Below, in pieces: positions 37,138-47,948 of a stretch of DNA of 64,000 nucleotides. The stretch's first letter is position 1, and each line of letters begins with the position of its first letter. The stretch is from Flaccisagitta enflata (taxonomy: Eukaryota > Chaetognatha > Sagittoidea > Aphragmophora): the NCBI GenBank assembly GCA_965153355.1, contig OZ231126.1, forward strand, positions 1,550,001 to 1,614,000, in the 5' to 3' direction. Under the pieces are notes generated by a model, which saw nothing but the letters and a program-made list of their open reading frames with translations, was not told the origin of the DNA and searched no databases. The translations under genes were made by a program, and so were the position numbers.

Positions 37138-37444
37138 TTTTACAATGGGAAGATCAGATGGATGTGAGGGACTTTGGATCAGGCCCCACCGGTTCAGCAC
37201 ACTCATCTGGCACTCTTTCTTGTCATTGGCACTTGTTGCAAACAGGATAAAATTATTGATTTTTTCTGTTTGGTTGGATTGTTTTTTTGAACGATTTCAT
37301 GATAATGTAAAGATAGACTTGGTTGTTTTTCATTACTAAGGATAGTTGTGATGGGTCCGGAATAAACACCAGTGAGAGCTCCAAAGGCTCTCATCCTTAA
37401 GTAAGGTAGGGTTGAGTAGTAATGTCGTCCAACTTTCATAATTA
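37138..37444 (-). mobile_element. Family E interspersed repeat
   Basis: The complement contains AATGACAAGAAAGAGTGCCA, GATGAGTGTGCTGAACC, CCGGACCCATCACAACTATC and ATGAAAGTTGGACGACAT, matching 16193-16485. Confidence 0.65.
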
Positions 37445-37526
37445 GGCGGAAAATTAAAATGATCAATATAGATAGTAAAAATGCCCTCGGCATGATGAAA
37501 TTTGACATGGAGATAGCTAAGACCTA

Positions 37527-39095
37527 ACCATGCCAAAAATAGAAATGGCACATCTCTCTGACGTGCTTTGGCTCGGGAGTACGAGATTCAGGAGAAAATC
37601 ACATCTCTCTGACGTGCTTTGGCTCGGGAGTACGAGACTTTTTTTGACGTTTTTGCTATTTATTATTTTACAAAAAAATGTTTTTACTTTTTTCTTTAGT
37701 TATTTCTTATATCTAAAACTAGTAAGTGTTCCTGAAATAGTGAAAGGGCCCTGCCAGTCTAAGAATTGATAAAAAAAATCCATTTTTCCCAAGAAATGGA
37801 CGCAGAAATGATACAACGCTGATGAATTTTGGTCGTCAATGCAAAGCATCCCTCAAAGTCCTTGAAATGAAGGATAGTCTTATGGCATATCTGGATCTTG
37901 ACACAAAATGTCAAAATGAAGTAGCCAAACTCCTTCACTACCTGCTTCCTTCTTCTGTAGTTCATTATAAATAGACTATAGAGGTTCTTGTTGGCTAGCA
38001 TTTGATGGAGCCACTTCTTGGCATTCTGTCGGATCAGTAACCTAAACCAACTCATTTGGCTCTCATTCTTTGAATTTCCACCTAAAACACTCCCAAATTA
38101 TCAAAATTGAAGAAAAAATTGTTAGATTTTTTAAGGGGCCCCTGAGGGTGATTTTCTGAAATCTAAGGGTGTTCTAAGTGAAAATTCAAAAATTGCCATG
38201 GTGGCGCCAATTGTATTCACCTGAGGTATAAACCGTCATAGCAAGTGAGAAGAATGTTAGAGCCATTTAAGCTGTAAGGGGTGATGCAAAAACTTTGGGT
38301 CCCTCGCTCTTGTTAGGGTCCCGTCTGCAATGTATTTTTACTTAAAAACCAATATTTTCACTCAAAAACGCTATAAATATATCAAAAATATGGTTGTTTT
38401 TGTTTTTGGGCCTCCCCAGGGTTTTTTTTCAAGGCACAGCCCCCAAATTGGTACAAACCCTAATATTTTGAGTCTACTGAGCCTAAAAAAGGGTAGCAAG
38501 CTCATTTCGTTACGGTGACCCGTTCTCGTACTCCCTAATCACTGGTAAGAGGCAAAACTACAAAAAATCTATGAGCATTTTAAAGAGCGTCATAGAATTA
38601 CCATTTGAGTGGTGTCAGAAAGTTTCAGCTCAAAAACAAAAAAAAGTTAAACAATTTCAAGCTAAAATGTCAATATCTCATATTGCCAGGGAAGTGATTG
38701 TCAAAGTTTTTCATTGTTTTCATTGTATTTCTGTCCATGTTTACTTAAACAATAAAAAATTCATGACGAAAAAAAAAATTGGAAAATTTTCATTAAAATG
38801 CCGCCAAGCAGAAATTTTTAGCTTGATCCGTTTAGAAATTATAATCAAATGAAAGTGAGAGGTTTGGTTCAGAGAGTCAAATAAATATGCTTTTTTTCAG
38901 CGATTGCGATATTGACATTTGGAGTTAGAATTGTTGTAACTTTTAAAATTATTGAGCTAGAATTTTCTGACACCACTCAAATGATAGATCTGTTGAAGCT
39001 CTTTAAAATGCTCATGAATTTTTTTAAGGTTTTGCCTCTAAATAATGGGGCAAGCAAGTCAAAGCGATGTGCCATTTTTTTTTTTTGGACATGGT
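37527..39095. mobile_element. Family D foldback, 1569 bp, TA-flanked
   Basis: The left end ACCATGCCAAAAATAGAAAT then GGCACATCTCTCTGACGTGC matches the complement of the right end near 39050-39095. TA lies on both sides (37525-37526 and 39096-39097). A strong inner inverted repeat pairs 38550-38700 with 38880-39060, including CATTTGAGTGGTGTCAGAAA. A 42-bp direct duplication near 37550-37640 includes GCTTTGGCTCGGGAGTACGA. A piece of the large transposon's terminal repeat is embedded in it. Confidence 0.8.
38068..38324 (+). mobile_element. Orphan terminal repeat of the 6.2-kb transposon family
   Basis: 38128-38324 matches 58460-58653 in the same orientation: GGTGGCGCCAATTGTATTCA, AACTTTGGGTCCCTCGCTCT and a TTAGGGTCCCGT end. 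38068-38110 is a short inverted piece of the same repeat (GAATTTCCACCTAAAACACT), so this is an internally deleted or palindromic derivative. Confidence 0.8.
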
Positions 39096-39264
39096 TAGTA
39101 TTTTGACGTAGTAAAGTGATGTTGGCGACTTTCCTGCATGTAGGGCGTGATGGAGGGTGTTTTACCGAAAATGAGGTGACAATTTTTTGCTGATTTGTAC
39201 GGGGAAAATGTAGCAAAGTGGAAGACATTTACCGTTGGTCATTTTAAGAAGATGGAATACAAAA

Positions 39265-39516
39265 AAACAAGGCCGGATACACGGCTACCCCAGTCGCGTG
39301 CGGGTGGGCAGGGGCTGTAATTGAGGTCACCAGATCATTTGGGCAGGAGCAGTGAAGCCAAAAACCGCAAAAAAACAAAAAAAGTAGAGTGTGACGGACG
39401 GACCGACGGACGGACCGACGGATGGACTGACGGACGGACTGATGGACGGACCGACGGACAGACCGACGGACGGACCGACAAAGCGGGGTGTAGAGTCGCG
39501 TAGCACGCGACTAAAA
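39265..39516 (-). mobile_element. Family B element, nearly complete
   Basis: The minus strand runs TTTTAGTCGCGTGCTACGCG, ACTCTACACCCCGCTTTG, about ten GTCCGTCGG-type units, CACTCTAC, TTGCGGTTTTTGGC, CACTGCTCCTGCCCAAATG, GCACGCGACTGGGGTAGCC and GTGTATCCGGCCTTG. Confidence 0.85.
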
Positions 39517-39789
39517 ACGCCTTTTATCGTGTAATGCAGTTGGTGGAGTAAGTCTCGCAGAAAGAAAAATGTGTGAGTTGACAATAGCTGAGGAATTGAA
39601 GGGGATGTCAAGTATCATCAATAAGAAGAGCGTTTCAATCCCGTATTTGGTGTCCTTTCATTAGTCAGCATATTTACGTTCATTAGGAGAGAGCCGTTTA
39701 CTTTTTTGGGCATTTTTCGCATCATGTTGATGAAGTGAACACGAATTGGTGATATACATTGCTTGATTTGATTATATCTCCATTTCCTA

Positions 39790-40099
39790 GCCTTGAGGCC
39801 TCTCGGCTGTGATCTGGGCCTCTCGGCTGGGATTTAGATCTCAAGGCTGAGATTTGGGCTGGGACCTTGACCTCCAGGCTAGGATCTTGGCCTCGAGGCT
39901 AGGATTTGGGCCTTGAGGCTAGGATTTTGGCCTCGAGGCTGGGATTTTGGCCTTAAGGCAAGGATTTGGGCCTCCAGGCTGGGATTGGGGCCTCAACACT
40001 GGGATTTGAGGGGGGGGTGGATGGAGGAGAAGGAGAAGGAAATATTTCCCCTATGTGTGAAAGCATAGGTCATCGACCCCTTCAGAGCTGCTGCCCAAA
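39790..40099. mobile_element. Family A right half
   Basis: About 13 imperfect units like GGCCTCGAGGCTAGGATTTG, a GGAGGAGAAGGAGAAGG tract, then GCATAGGTCATCGACCCCTT and GCTGCTGCCC. Confidence 0.75.
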
Positions 40100-40194
40100 A
40101 AGTTTGTTTTAGAAATGGACTGGTTTTGGTAAGAAAAGACTATTTAGCGAAGTATTCAACCAAGGGTTGAAGGCACACTCTTTAAAGAAATAGA

Positions 40195-40204
40195 AACAAC
40201 AACG

Positions 40205-40243
<39 letters not shown>

Positions 40244-40378
40244 GCAACAACAACAACAACAACAGCAACAACTAACAGCAACAACAGCATTAACAACAAC
40301 GGCGCAACAGCGACAACAACAACGAAACAACAACAGCAACAACAACAGCAACAGAAACAACAAACAACAATAACAACG
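40195..40378. repeat. (CAA)n microsatellite
   Basis: Imperfect CAA/CAG triplets over 180 bp. Confidence 0.95.
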
Positions 40379-40529
40379 GCGATAATAATGATGATAACAA
40401 GGAAGACAGTCATCTAAAGAATAGCATACAGCAGTACAAGCACAAAAGACTCCTGTTATCAAAGATAATCTCTGCATAGCCAATAATTGTTCATGTTTCA
40501 AGATTTGAAAGTCGTGATTTTTTCTCTTT

Positions 40530-40700
40530 TTAGACGTGTGTTACGCTTTGTCTGTCCGTCCATCTGACTGTCAGTCTGTCAGTCTGTCAGTTGGTCAGTC
40601 ACACTTTTACTATCTTATGTTATTTATTCTTTGACCTCACTACTCCTGCCCAAATGGTCTACTGACCTCAAACACAGCCCCCGCCCACCCACACGCTAGG
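40530..40700 (+). mobile_element. Family B element
   Basis: TTTTAGACGTGTGTTACGC, GTCTGTCCGTCC repeats, TTTGACCTCACTACTCCTGC and CCCGCCCACCCACACGC. Confidence 0.7.
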
Positions 40701-40721
40701 TTTTGTATTCATAAGTTGAAA

Positions 40722-40886
40722 CAAGACCGGATACACGGCCAATACCAGTCGCGGACGGGTGGGCAGGAGCGGAAATACAAGTTTTCGCACTTTCAAACTC
40801 GATCACCTCTACGGACAGACCGACGGACCGACGGACCGACGGACGGACAAAGCCACTTATAGAGTCGCTAGTCCACGTCTAAAAAG
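40722..40886 (-). mobile_element. Family B element, opposite orientation
   Basis: The minus strand runs TTTTTAGACGTGGACTAGCG, TATAAGTGGCTTTGTCCGTC, GGTCCGTCGG repeats, CTCCTGCCCACCCGTCCGCG and CCGTGTATCCGGTCTTG. It lies end to end with the preceding copy. Confidence 0.8.
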
Positions 40887-41254
40887 ATAGAATTCCTGAA
40901 CTATTTTTCATCCTTCAATGTCAGTTCAGTTCACAAGTCACGACTTGGTGGTGGTGGTGGGGAAAAAACGAAAACAGACTTTTTTTCGTTTTGATACTGA
41001 CATTTTCCCTACACAATGACGTTCTGCGTTCTAACCATGCACCTCTCAATTTTACGATGATAACGACACAATGTCCAAAGTAAAGATCTTTCTTTTGTGT
41101 TCCAAACTGTAACAAATATGTCGCTTTAATTTGATGTAAAAGGGGATGCACGCACACGAAAGGACACGATTCTTGATTGGCAATTTCAAGTCATGAAAAT
41201 AATGATAATGAAGGGCATGAACAAGAACGAGTGAGGAAGGAAGAAGAAGGCGAA
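40887..41254. other. Spacer, nothing recognised
   Basis: No supported feature. Confidence 0.5.
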
Positions 41255-41296
41255 GACAAAGATAAAAACGAAGAAGAAAAAGAAGAAGAAGAAGTA

Positions 41297-41331
<35 letters not shown>

Positions 41332-41392
41332 AGAAGAAGAAGAAGAAGAAGAAGAAGAAGAAGAAGAAGAAGAAGAAGAAAAAGAACAAGTG
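41255..41392. repeat. (GAA)n microsatellite
   Basis: About 40 GAA units, imperfect at the left. Confidence 0.97.
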
Positions 41393-41470
41393 ACGCGGGG
41401 TCACAATATCGTTGCGGACGGGCGGGCAGGGGCATCCAACCCCCATCCACACCCATACCACAGTGGGTTC
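41393..41470 (-). mobile_element. Family B end fragment, GTTGCGGAC subtype
   Basis: GGTCACAATATCGTTGCGGA, CGGGCGGGCAGGGGCATCC and AACCCCCATCCACACCC match 9235-9300. Confidence 0.7.
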
Positions 41471-41624
41471 ATATAAAGTATAACGACCAACTTTGCTGTG
41501 TCAATTCATGTTCTTTTTTTCATTCTAGTAGGTTTATATAATTGTAAAATGCGTGTTTCAGGGCTCCGTTGAGCTTCATTAGGATATTTTGATGCTTCAA
41601 ACAGAAACAGATGACCAAAGACAA

Positions 41625-42570
41625 GGGCTATTTTTTTGCTAACAATCATCGATATTTTTTAATCTTCAAAAAATCATTGTATCTAAAGTAATGGGTGCAC
41701 AAGATTGGGATTGGAGCCATTTGAAAGATAATTTTAAATAGTTTCTTCACCTAAAATTTCGTAAAATTTGAATCAGAGGCAGAGGAGATATAACAAAAAC
41801 AATTGTCAAAATTCATGGGAAACAAACATGAAATTTCTTAAAGGTCATCATATCAACTCAGTGTACACAAATGTACATGAGGTATGAGCCAAAAGCCTTT
41901 CATGGTTGTCAAGTATGACTAATTTGGGTCCTATAGCCTTATGGCGAAGTTAGGCGACCTATGAATAAGTGTGTTTCTAAAAAAAAATGTGACAGACCCC
42001 CAAATAGACTGAAAATTAACCATCTGGATTTTTTTAATCTTTAAAAAATCATTGCGCCTAAAGTATTAGGTGCACAAGATTGGGATTGAAGCTTTTTGAA
42101 AGATAATTTTAAGTACTTTCTTCACCTAAAATTTTGTAAAATTCAATGCAGAGGCTGAGGAGATATAACAAAAAAAATTGTCAAAATTCATGGGAAATAA
42201 ACATGAAATTTCTTAAAGGTCATCATATTAACTCAGTGTACACAAATGTACATGAGGTATGAGCCAAACGCCTTTCATGGTTGTTAAGTATGACTAATTT
42301 GGGTCCTATAGCCTTATGACGAAGTTAGGCGACCTATGAATAAGTGTGTTTCTAAAAAAAAATGTGACAGACCCCCAAATAGACTGAAAATTAAACATCT
42401 GGATATTTTTAATCTTTAAAAAATCATTGCGCCTAAAGTATTAGATGCACAAGATTGGGATTAGAGCCGTTTGAAAGATACTTTTAAGTTGTTTCTTCAC
42501 CTAAAATTTCGTAAAATTCAAAGCAGAGGCTGAGGAGATATTAAAAAAACAATTGTCAAAATTCAATGGA
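41625..42570. repeat. 375-bp tandem repeat, about 2.5 units
   Basis: The block AAAAAATCATTG follows AATCTT at 41661, 42036 and 42411, exactly 375 bp apart. Units share GGTGCACAAGATTGGGATT, CATGAAATTTCTTAAAGGTC and AGACCCCCAAATAGACTG. Identity between units is very high. No coding frame runs through it. Confidence 0.95.
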
Positions 42571-42589
42571 AATAAACAAGGCCAACACC

Positions 42590-42905
42590 TATAAGTCGCG
42601 TGCGAGACTTACAGACAAAGAGTGACTTAAACCCTCGCATTTTTCTACCGATTTGGTTGAAATTTGGTATGCAGCCCCTAAATGGAAGAACCCAATATAT
42701 GTATTTGAATAGTATAGATTTAAGAATGCTAACTGCCAAAACCAGCCTACCACCCAACCCACTTCTCCATCAGCCGCAAAGTGAAAATGTATAACTTTGG
42801 CATTTTTCAAACTGGACATTTATAAAACTTGGTAGTTCTAAATGAAGGATCAACATATGTATTTGATTTGTAGAGATTATAGCATGCTAACGGGCCAGAC
42901 TGGCT
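42590..42905. repeat. Two units related to the 162-bp satellite
   Basis: GATTTGGTTGAAATTTGGTA, AGCCTACCACCCAACCC, TATAACTTTGGCATTTTTCA and TAGCATGCTAACGGGCC match the array of the element at 12960-15102. Confidence 0.8.
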
Positions 42906-43575
42906 AAACTGCCGCTTGATATCGCTGTTTGAGGTCACCAGCCGACAACGCCATGTGACAACGCTGCTTGACAACGCCGCTTGGATAACGCTGCTTGACA
43001 ACGCTGGCGACAACGCTATGGATAACGCCGTTGATAACGCTGTTGACAACGCGATAATGCTGCTTATTAACGCTTCGCTTTGATAATCAGTTATGACAAG
43101 GTTGCTTGATAAGGTTATGATAAGGCCAGAGGATAAGGTTGTGAGGATATAAGTTAAGAGGATAAGGCTGTGAGGATAAGGTTAAGGATAAGGTTGTGAG
43201 GATAAGGCCAGAGGATAAGGTTGCATGACAAGGCTATGACAAGTTTTCAGAGGACAGGCTGTGAGGACAAGGGGGTTTTCAGAGGATAAGGCCAGAGGAT
43301 AAGGTGCTCAGAGGATAAGGCTGGACACAGGTTGCCAGAGGATAAGGTTGTGGTGATAAGGTTATGACATGTCGAGTGATGGGGCTGTGATGACAAGGCT
43401 GTGATGACAAGGCCAGATGACAAGGCCGTATGACAAGGCTGTATGACAAGGCAGTAGGACAAGGCTGCAGGACAAGGCGGGATGACAAGGCCGTATGACA
43501 AGGCCGTATGACAAGGCCATATGACAAGGCTGTATGACAACGCCGTACAATAACGCCGCAAGATAACGCCGATTG
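42906..43575. repeat. Degenerate 9-13-bp minisatellite
   Basis: Units change along the array from GACAACGCTGCTT to GGATAAGGTTGTGA to GTATGACAAGGCC and back to AATAACGCCGC. Frames reading PCHTALSYGLVI are repeat products. Confidence 0.9.
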
Positions 43576-43746
43576 ACGCCAGTCGCTGACCCATACTGAC
43601 GACGCTGTTTGGCAAACAACATCAGTTAAAGACAATATTGCATCAACAAAAGAAAGTAACAGCATTTTTTTTTATTAAAGATGAAAATATAAAAGTATAG
43701 AAAGGCACGAATGGGAATCACAGAGGACGAAAGACGAGATAACGAT

Positions 43747-44095
43747 TTAGAGTTCACCATCAACATTTGGCGCAGGGAGCGGAGAGCGCTCAAGCAGCAT
43801 GGAGCCGTTTTCACGTTGTAAAGTCACAGAAAGACGCTCAAAGAAGTGTCTTGCATTGTTCTTTTTGTCGCCACGCAAGTTGTTGGACTGGATGTTGACG
43901 ATTTCTAGGAGATTGGCGGCCGCGTTTTCCTCCCACAGACCAAAGGTGGTGACTGGGAGGGGAACTAAGCCGACGCCAAGAGGAAGTTTATCTTCATACT
44001 TGCGGAATTTGTGTTCACGCACTTTTCGTAAGACGAAGGTGGCATCCGCAGCGGAATGGGAGAGAGAGTCTTGACGAAAAGGAGACGCAACTGTG
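43747..44095 (-). pseudogene. Possible C-terminal remnant of a retroelement reverse-transcriptase protein
   Basis: The minus frame extends upstream of the first ATG (44022) to about 44095 and reads HSAADATFVLRKVREHKF, then GVGLVPLPVTTFGLW, then ARHFFERLSVTLQRENGSML, with a stop at 43747. The order K-Y...F/V-P-L...T-x-G...RLSV-x-LQR-x-N resembles the extreme C-terminus of some retroelement polyproteins. No RT core (YxDD) lies nearby. The sequence has unbiased composition and looks like a true former or present coding exon. A splice acceptor-like TTTTTCATCACGTCACAG precedes it, so a host exon is the alternative. Confidence 0.4.
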
Positions 44096-45177
44096 ACGTG
44101 ATGAAAAATTGTAAATGTAAGCTTCAGCTGTAATTCAAGGTTTCATGCTTCGCTCTTTCCCTTCCCTTGTCAGCCGTGTTTTTGGCTGTGAACTCGTCCG
44201 TGGTTGTGCTCATCCGCGGTGCAAGAGTCGCTCTTTGGGGTTCCCTTTATCTCGACTCCCACGGCGAAGAAGACCGAGATTTGAAACGCGGACGCCCGCT
44301 GTTTCTCAGGTAACTCTTCAGCAGGTGTTGCCCCTAGACCCAATCAATCGTTCAAGTCACGCAACCAATGTTTACAACTGATGATCAAATGTATTTTGCT
44401 ACTTGCTCGTTGCTCAAATTTTGGCAAGTATTCTGCCATTTCTATTTACGTCTAAGGCACATACTTGAGCCACACACCCACACCCCATTCCTTACTTTTT
44501 ATCATTCCATTTCTAATCTCATATTTACTTAACCTATCCATTTTCCTCACAGCAATGATCGATATCAACTGTTGCAGCGTCAATGGCTCATGCACGCTTT
44601 CGATCACGCCGTTAAGAAGTGGGGGTGGCACAGCGATCGCCTTTGAAACTTGGCTCTATAGACTGGCTTTCCAGATAATGTGTCCCCTCTCTCTAAGTCA
44701 TCGAAGAATCAAGCGCACGTCTGTATTTATTTCTAATAAGATGTAATAACCCGCTACTTGATAACTCGCCTTTTGGTCGTTACCAAAGAGACATTGCTTT
44801 AACATACCGTCGGTCCCTAGTTTGTGGTTAATCGAAACTGAAGTTCGAACTACTTTCCGTGAATTTGTCAAATTCCTCAAACTTTGACGAGCACAATTGG
44901 GTCATCAGACCATCTGCTCGAGCTAGTTACCTTAGCTAGCTCATGAGACTTGCTGTGTCGTTTCAGGACCCAACTTCACAAGAGCAATCACGATGTGAAG
45001 ATCAAAAACATAGTTCACTGCCTCAAGAATTGTGAACCAAATTGTGAAAAAAAGTGATGAGTTTCTGTACAACGTGGGCTTAGTCAATGATTTCAATTTG
45101 TCAAATGCTCAATTATTTATTTAGATTCGTGATGGTCTCCTTGTTCGTTATTTGCATTCAGGTGATCAGCCCATGAT
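44096..45177. other. Region upstream of the zinc-finger gene
   Basis: No supported exon, although a 5-prime untranslated exon could lie here: TTTCAGGACCC near 44963 and GCATTCAGGTGATCAGCC near 45155 look like acceptors. No clear promoter elements. Confidence 0.4.
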
Positions 45178-47948
45178 ATGACGGACGTTTTACAGCGAGG
45201 AGAAGACAGGAATGAATTTATTATCCTCAATGATAGTGACGATGAATTTCAGGCAGTGGCGTCAGAGCCATCAGGGGTGGTCGGTGTGATGGATGGGGCG
45301 TTGGCCGATGTCAAACCGGATCTCGGTGCTGTCAGGCAGAGCGCCCCTAATCCCAATACCGCCGTAATACAAGAAGCTATCCCAGACGATGCAGCTGCGG
45401 CCTACCTCGCTTCCAGTGCCGCTCTGTGCCAAGTGAGTTTCGCCTCCATGACCGCGCCCAAAAGCCAGAAAGACCCCGTCCTTGCTTCTAATGTCGGGAC
45501 TGGTCAAGCTGACGCCTCGATGGTTTCCGATCATGCTCTCGGCCTAGTTAGCCGCGCCTCGACGTCGAATGTCAGCCTTAGCCAGGCTGAGACCACGTTA
45601 AAATCAATTACCATGATTAGTCGGGATGACGTTGCTCATTCGTCCCCTTCCGGAGGCAATTCCGTTCTTTGCCAAGCTGACCCCGCGCCGTTGTCCACTG
45701 CCATCATTAGCCAAGGTGGGCCGTCTGTTCTGCCTCAAAGCACTTCCGTCATTTGCCAGGCAGGGGCCCCACTTATGTTCAGCGGTCTTGACAGTCAGGG
45801 GTGTGACAAGGCCATAACTACCGATTGTGCCCCCAACGCCATGGCCCGTCAGTCCGATGACACGCGTGTGGAAGGTGCCGTCATCCATCCTTTGGATGTC
45901 TCTGCCAGTCAGGTAGGCGTTCCTCTTCTCTCAGATACCGTTCATAATAAAACCACTGCCGCAGTGTCCCAAGATGCACATCGCTCTATGTCCAAAAACG
46001 TTATTGACGCGTCCAAAGAAGTTTGCTTAAAAGACGCCCGCCTGCCTGAACTTGATGTAATGGGATCAGGAAAGTCGCCGGCCACAACTCAGCGCGGTAT
46101 CAAGAAACGGAAATCTATTCTCATTTATGAGTTCGGAAGTGAGGATCTCTCCGATGACCAATCAGGTGGTCTTACTGACCCTACTGGCATTAAAATAGAA
46201 ATTTCTGATGATCATGAAGCTGACGTTGTGACTCCAGTTGTAGCCGCCTCAAACGCCTCCGCCGTATCATGCGTGGAATCGAGCACCTCGAAAATGGTCG
46301 TTAAGGACAAGATCGCAATTCTCCACACTGCCTCGGAGCCCGTTGTTAAACAAGAGTTCCAAGAATCAGTTGCTGATAACGTCAAGCTCAAAAAGAGAAC
46401 TGGCTGCGTAAATGGGAAAGCCGCGGCTTCCTCTTCGCCTGTCGTTACGTCCATGGTCAATATAAAACAGGAAGAGACGGACATTCCTTCGGGTGTCCGT
46501 GGTGATGCCGCAACTTTGGCTTCAACGCCCAAGAAAAACAAAAAGACCAAAAACAAAAAGACCTACAGACCTCCAGCGCCCGTTCATCAGGAACCAGCCA
46601 AGACAAAACAAAAGACAACTACGGGAGATTCGCCCAAGATCGTTGTAAAACTTGAAGTCGGAAATGACACTTTTGCTGCTTTCCCTTCCGCTACACCCGT
46701 TAACGTATCAACCAACGAGATCAACGGGACCAAACGACCTCTAACTCCAATAGCCAATGGGAAAGATCCATCGGAGGCTCCTCTAACTGCCACATCAAGC
46801 GTCCTGATTAAACAAGAAGTGATAGATGCTTGCCTCGAGACGGCCAATCCGGTCAACCTGGTTAGTTTCAAGGGGAAAAAGTCTTGCAAGCGAAAACGGA
46901 AGCCCGCGACGGCGCCAACTGGTCGAAACGCCGTTGAGAAGAATTCGGCTCGAACGCCTGATAAAGATCTTGCTCCATTTGTAAAGCGAGAGTCGGATGC
47001 TGTCTTTGATGCGACTACAGCCTTGAACGCCCTTTTGTATAACCAGACGTCAGATTTCATCATCAAGGTCGAATTGGACGCGCCTCAGGATCATCCCAGC
47101 GTCAAAATTGACCTTGATTCAGCGGGGGCTGCAGCTTCGTCTTCGTCGTCACGAGAATTGTCGCGACTTCTCTCGACGTATTTATCGAATCCAAGTCGCG
47201 CTGCGTGGGAAGCGTTGCCACCCGATCTGCGGCCTCCCCGTCGTTTACCGAATGGCGAGGAAGTCGATCAGCCCGAGTTGGAGAATGCTCATTTGCTCAG
47301 ACTACTACCGGGAAAGGGGTCAAAAAATCGAGGACCGGATTCGCTCGTTATTCCGCTTGATTCTCAGCTGTACGACCACGACGATGAAGATGATGATGAT
47401 GAGGTAGACAATTATTTCATCGGAGACCGACCGAACCTCGACGACGATGATGAAGAAGACAGTCAGAGCCAAAGCACCGAGGATGAAGAATTTGCTATGC
47501 AAAGCGACTACGATGGAAACTCCTCTTCATTGGACGAGGCCATCGCCAGACGAGTTGGGGAAATAAGCAGGATTCAAGACGACTCAACGGAACCAGCTGA
47601 AGATGATGATGATGACGTTATCCCTGACATGGATAGAGACAGGAAGCCGTCTGATTCCGGGGCTTCCATCGGAAGCGACGGCCGCCGCTCGAATTCCGGC
47701 GAATCCTTGGCCAATCACCGTCGTCGGCACTCGTCCAATTCAAATCGTCGTCATCATCGATCATCATCCAAATCCGACCGCAAACGTGAGCGGAAGAGAA
47801 AAGTGAAATACCGTACCCTCAAACCCCGGATGTATCGTTTGTCCTCGTCCGGCTCGGATGTCGAAGATGAGGTTGAAGTAGGTGGCTCCAGCGATCGCGT
47901 GCGCGCTGCTTCTTCATTTACGCTGGATTGTCGATTTTGCCGTCGCAG
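45178..47948 (+). CDS. C2H2-type zinc-finger nuclear protein, coding exon 1
   Basis: Encodes residues 1-923 of a predicted 1101-residue protein. The N-terminus has FIILNDSDDEF, a hydrophobic core plus acidic tail like a SUMO-interaction motif. Residues 20-900 are low in hydrophobic clusters and probably disordered, rich in Ala, Ser and Val. Nine sites fit the SUMO-acceptor consensus (hydrophobic-K-x-E/D), at about residues 44, 338, 390, 429, 490, 544, 602, 629 and 642. Basic KKNKKTKNKKT (about 445) and KRKRKP stretches may be nuclear-localisation signals. Residues 740-860 are strongly acidic, followed by SR/HHR-rich sequence. The exon ends within CRFCRRR, the first half of a finger, at AG before GTTTGT. 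Likely a transcriptional regulator; target and family are not recognised. Confidence 0.8.

Noticed and set aside
40109-40501. Cys-rich 130-codon frame
   Set aside because: Translation of the complement of the CAA/CAG tract.
43247-43665. Frames of 86-128 codons such as PCHTALSYGLVI
   Set aside because: They follow the 12-13-bp GACAAGGCC minisatellite.
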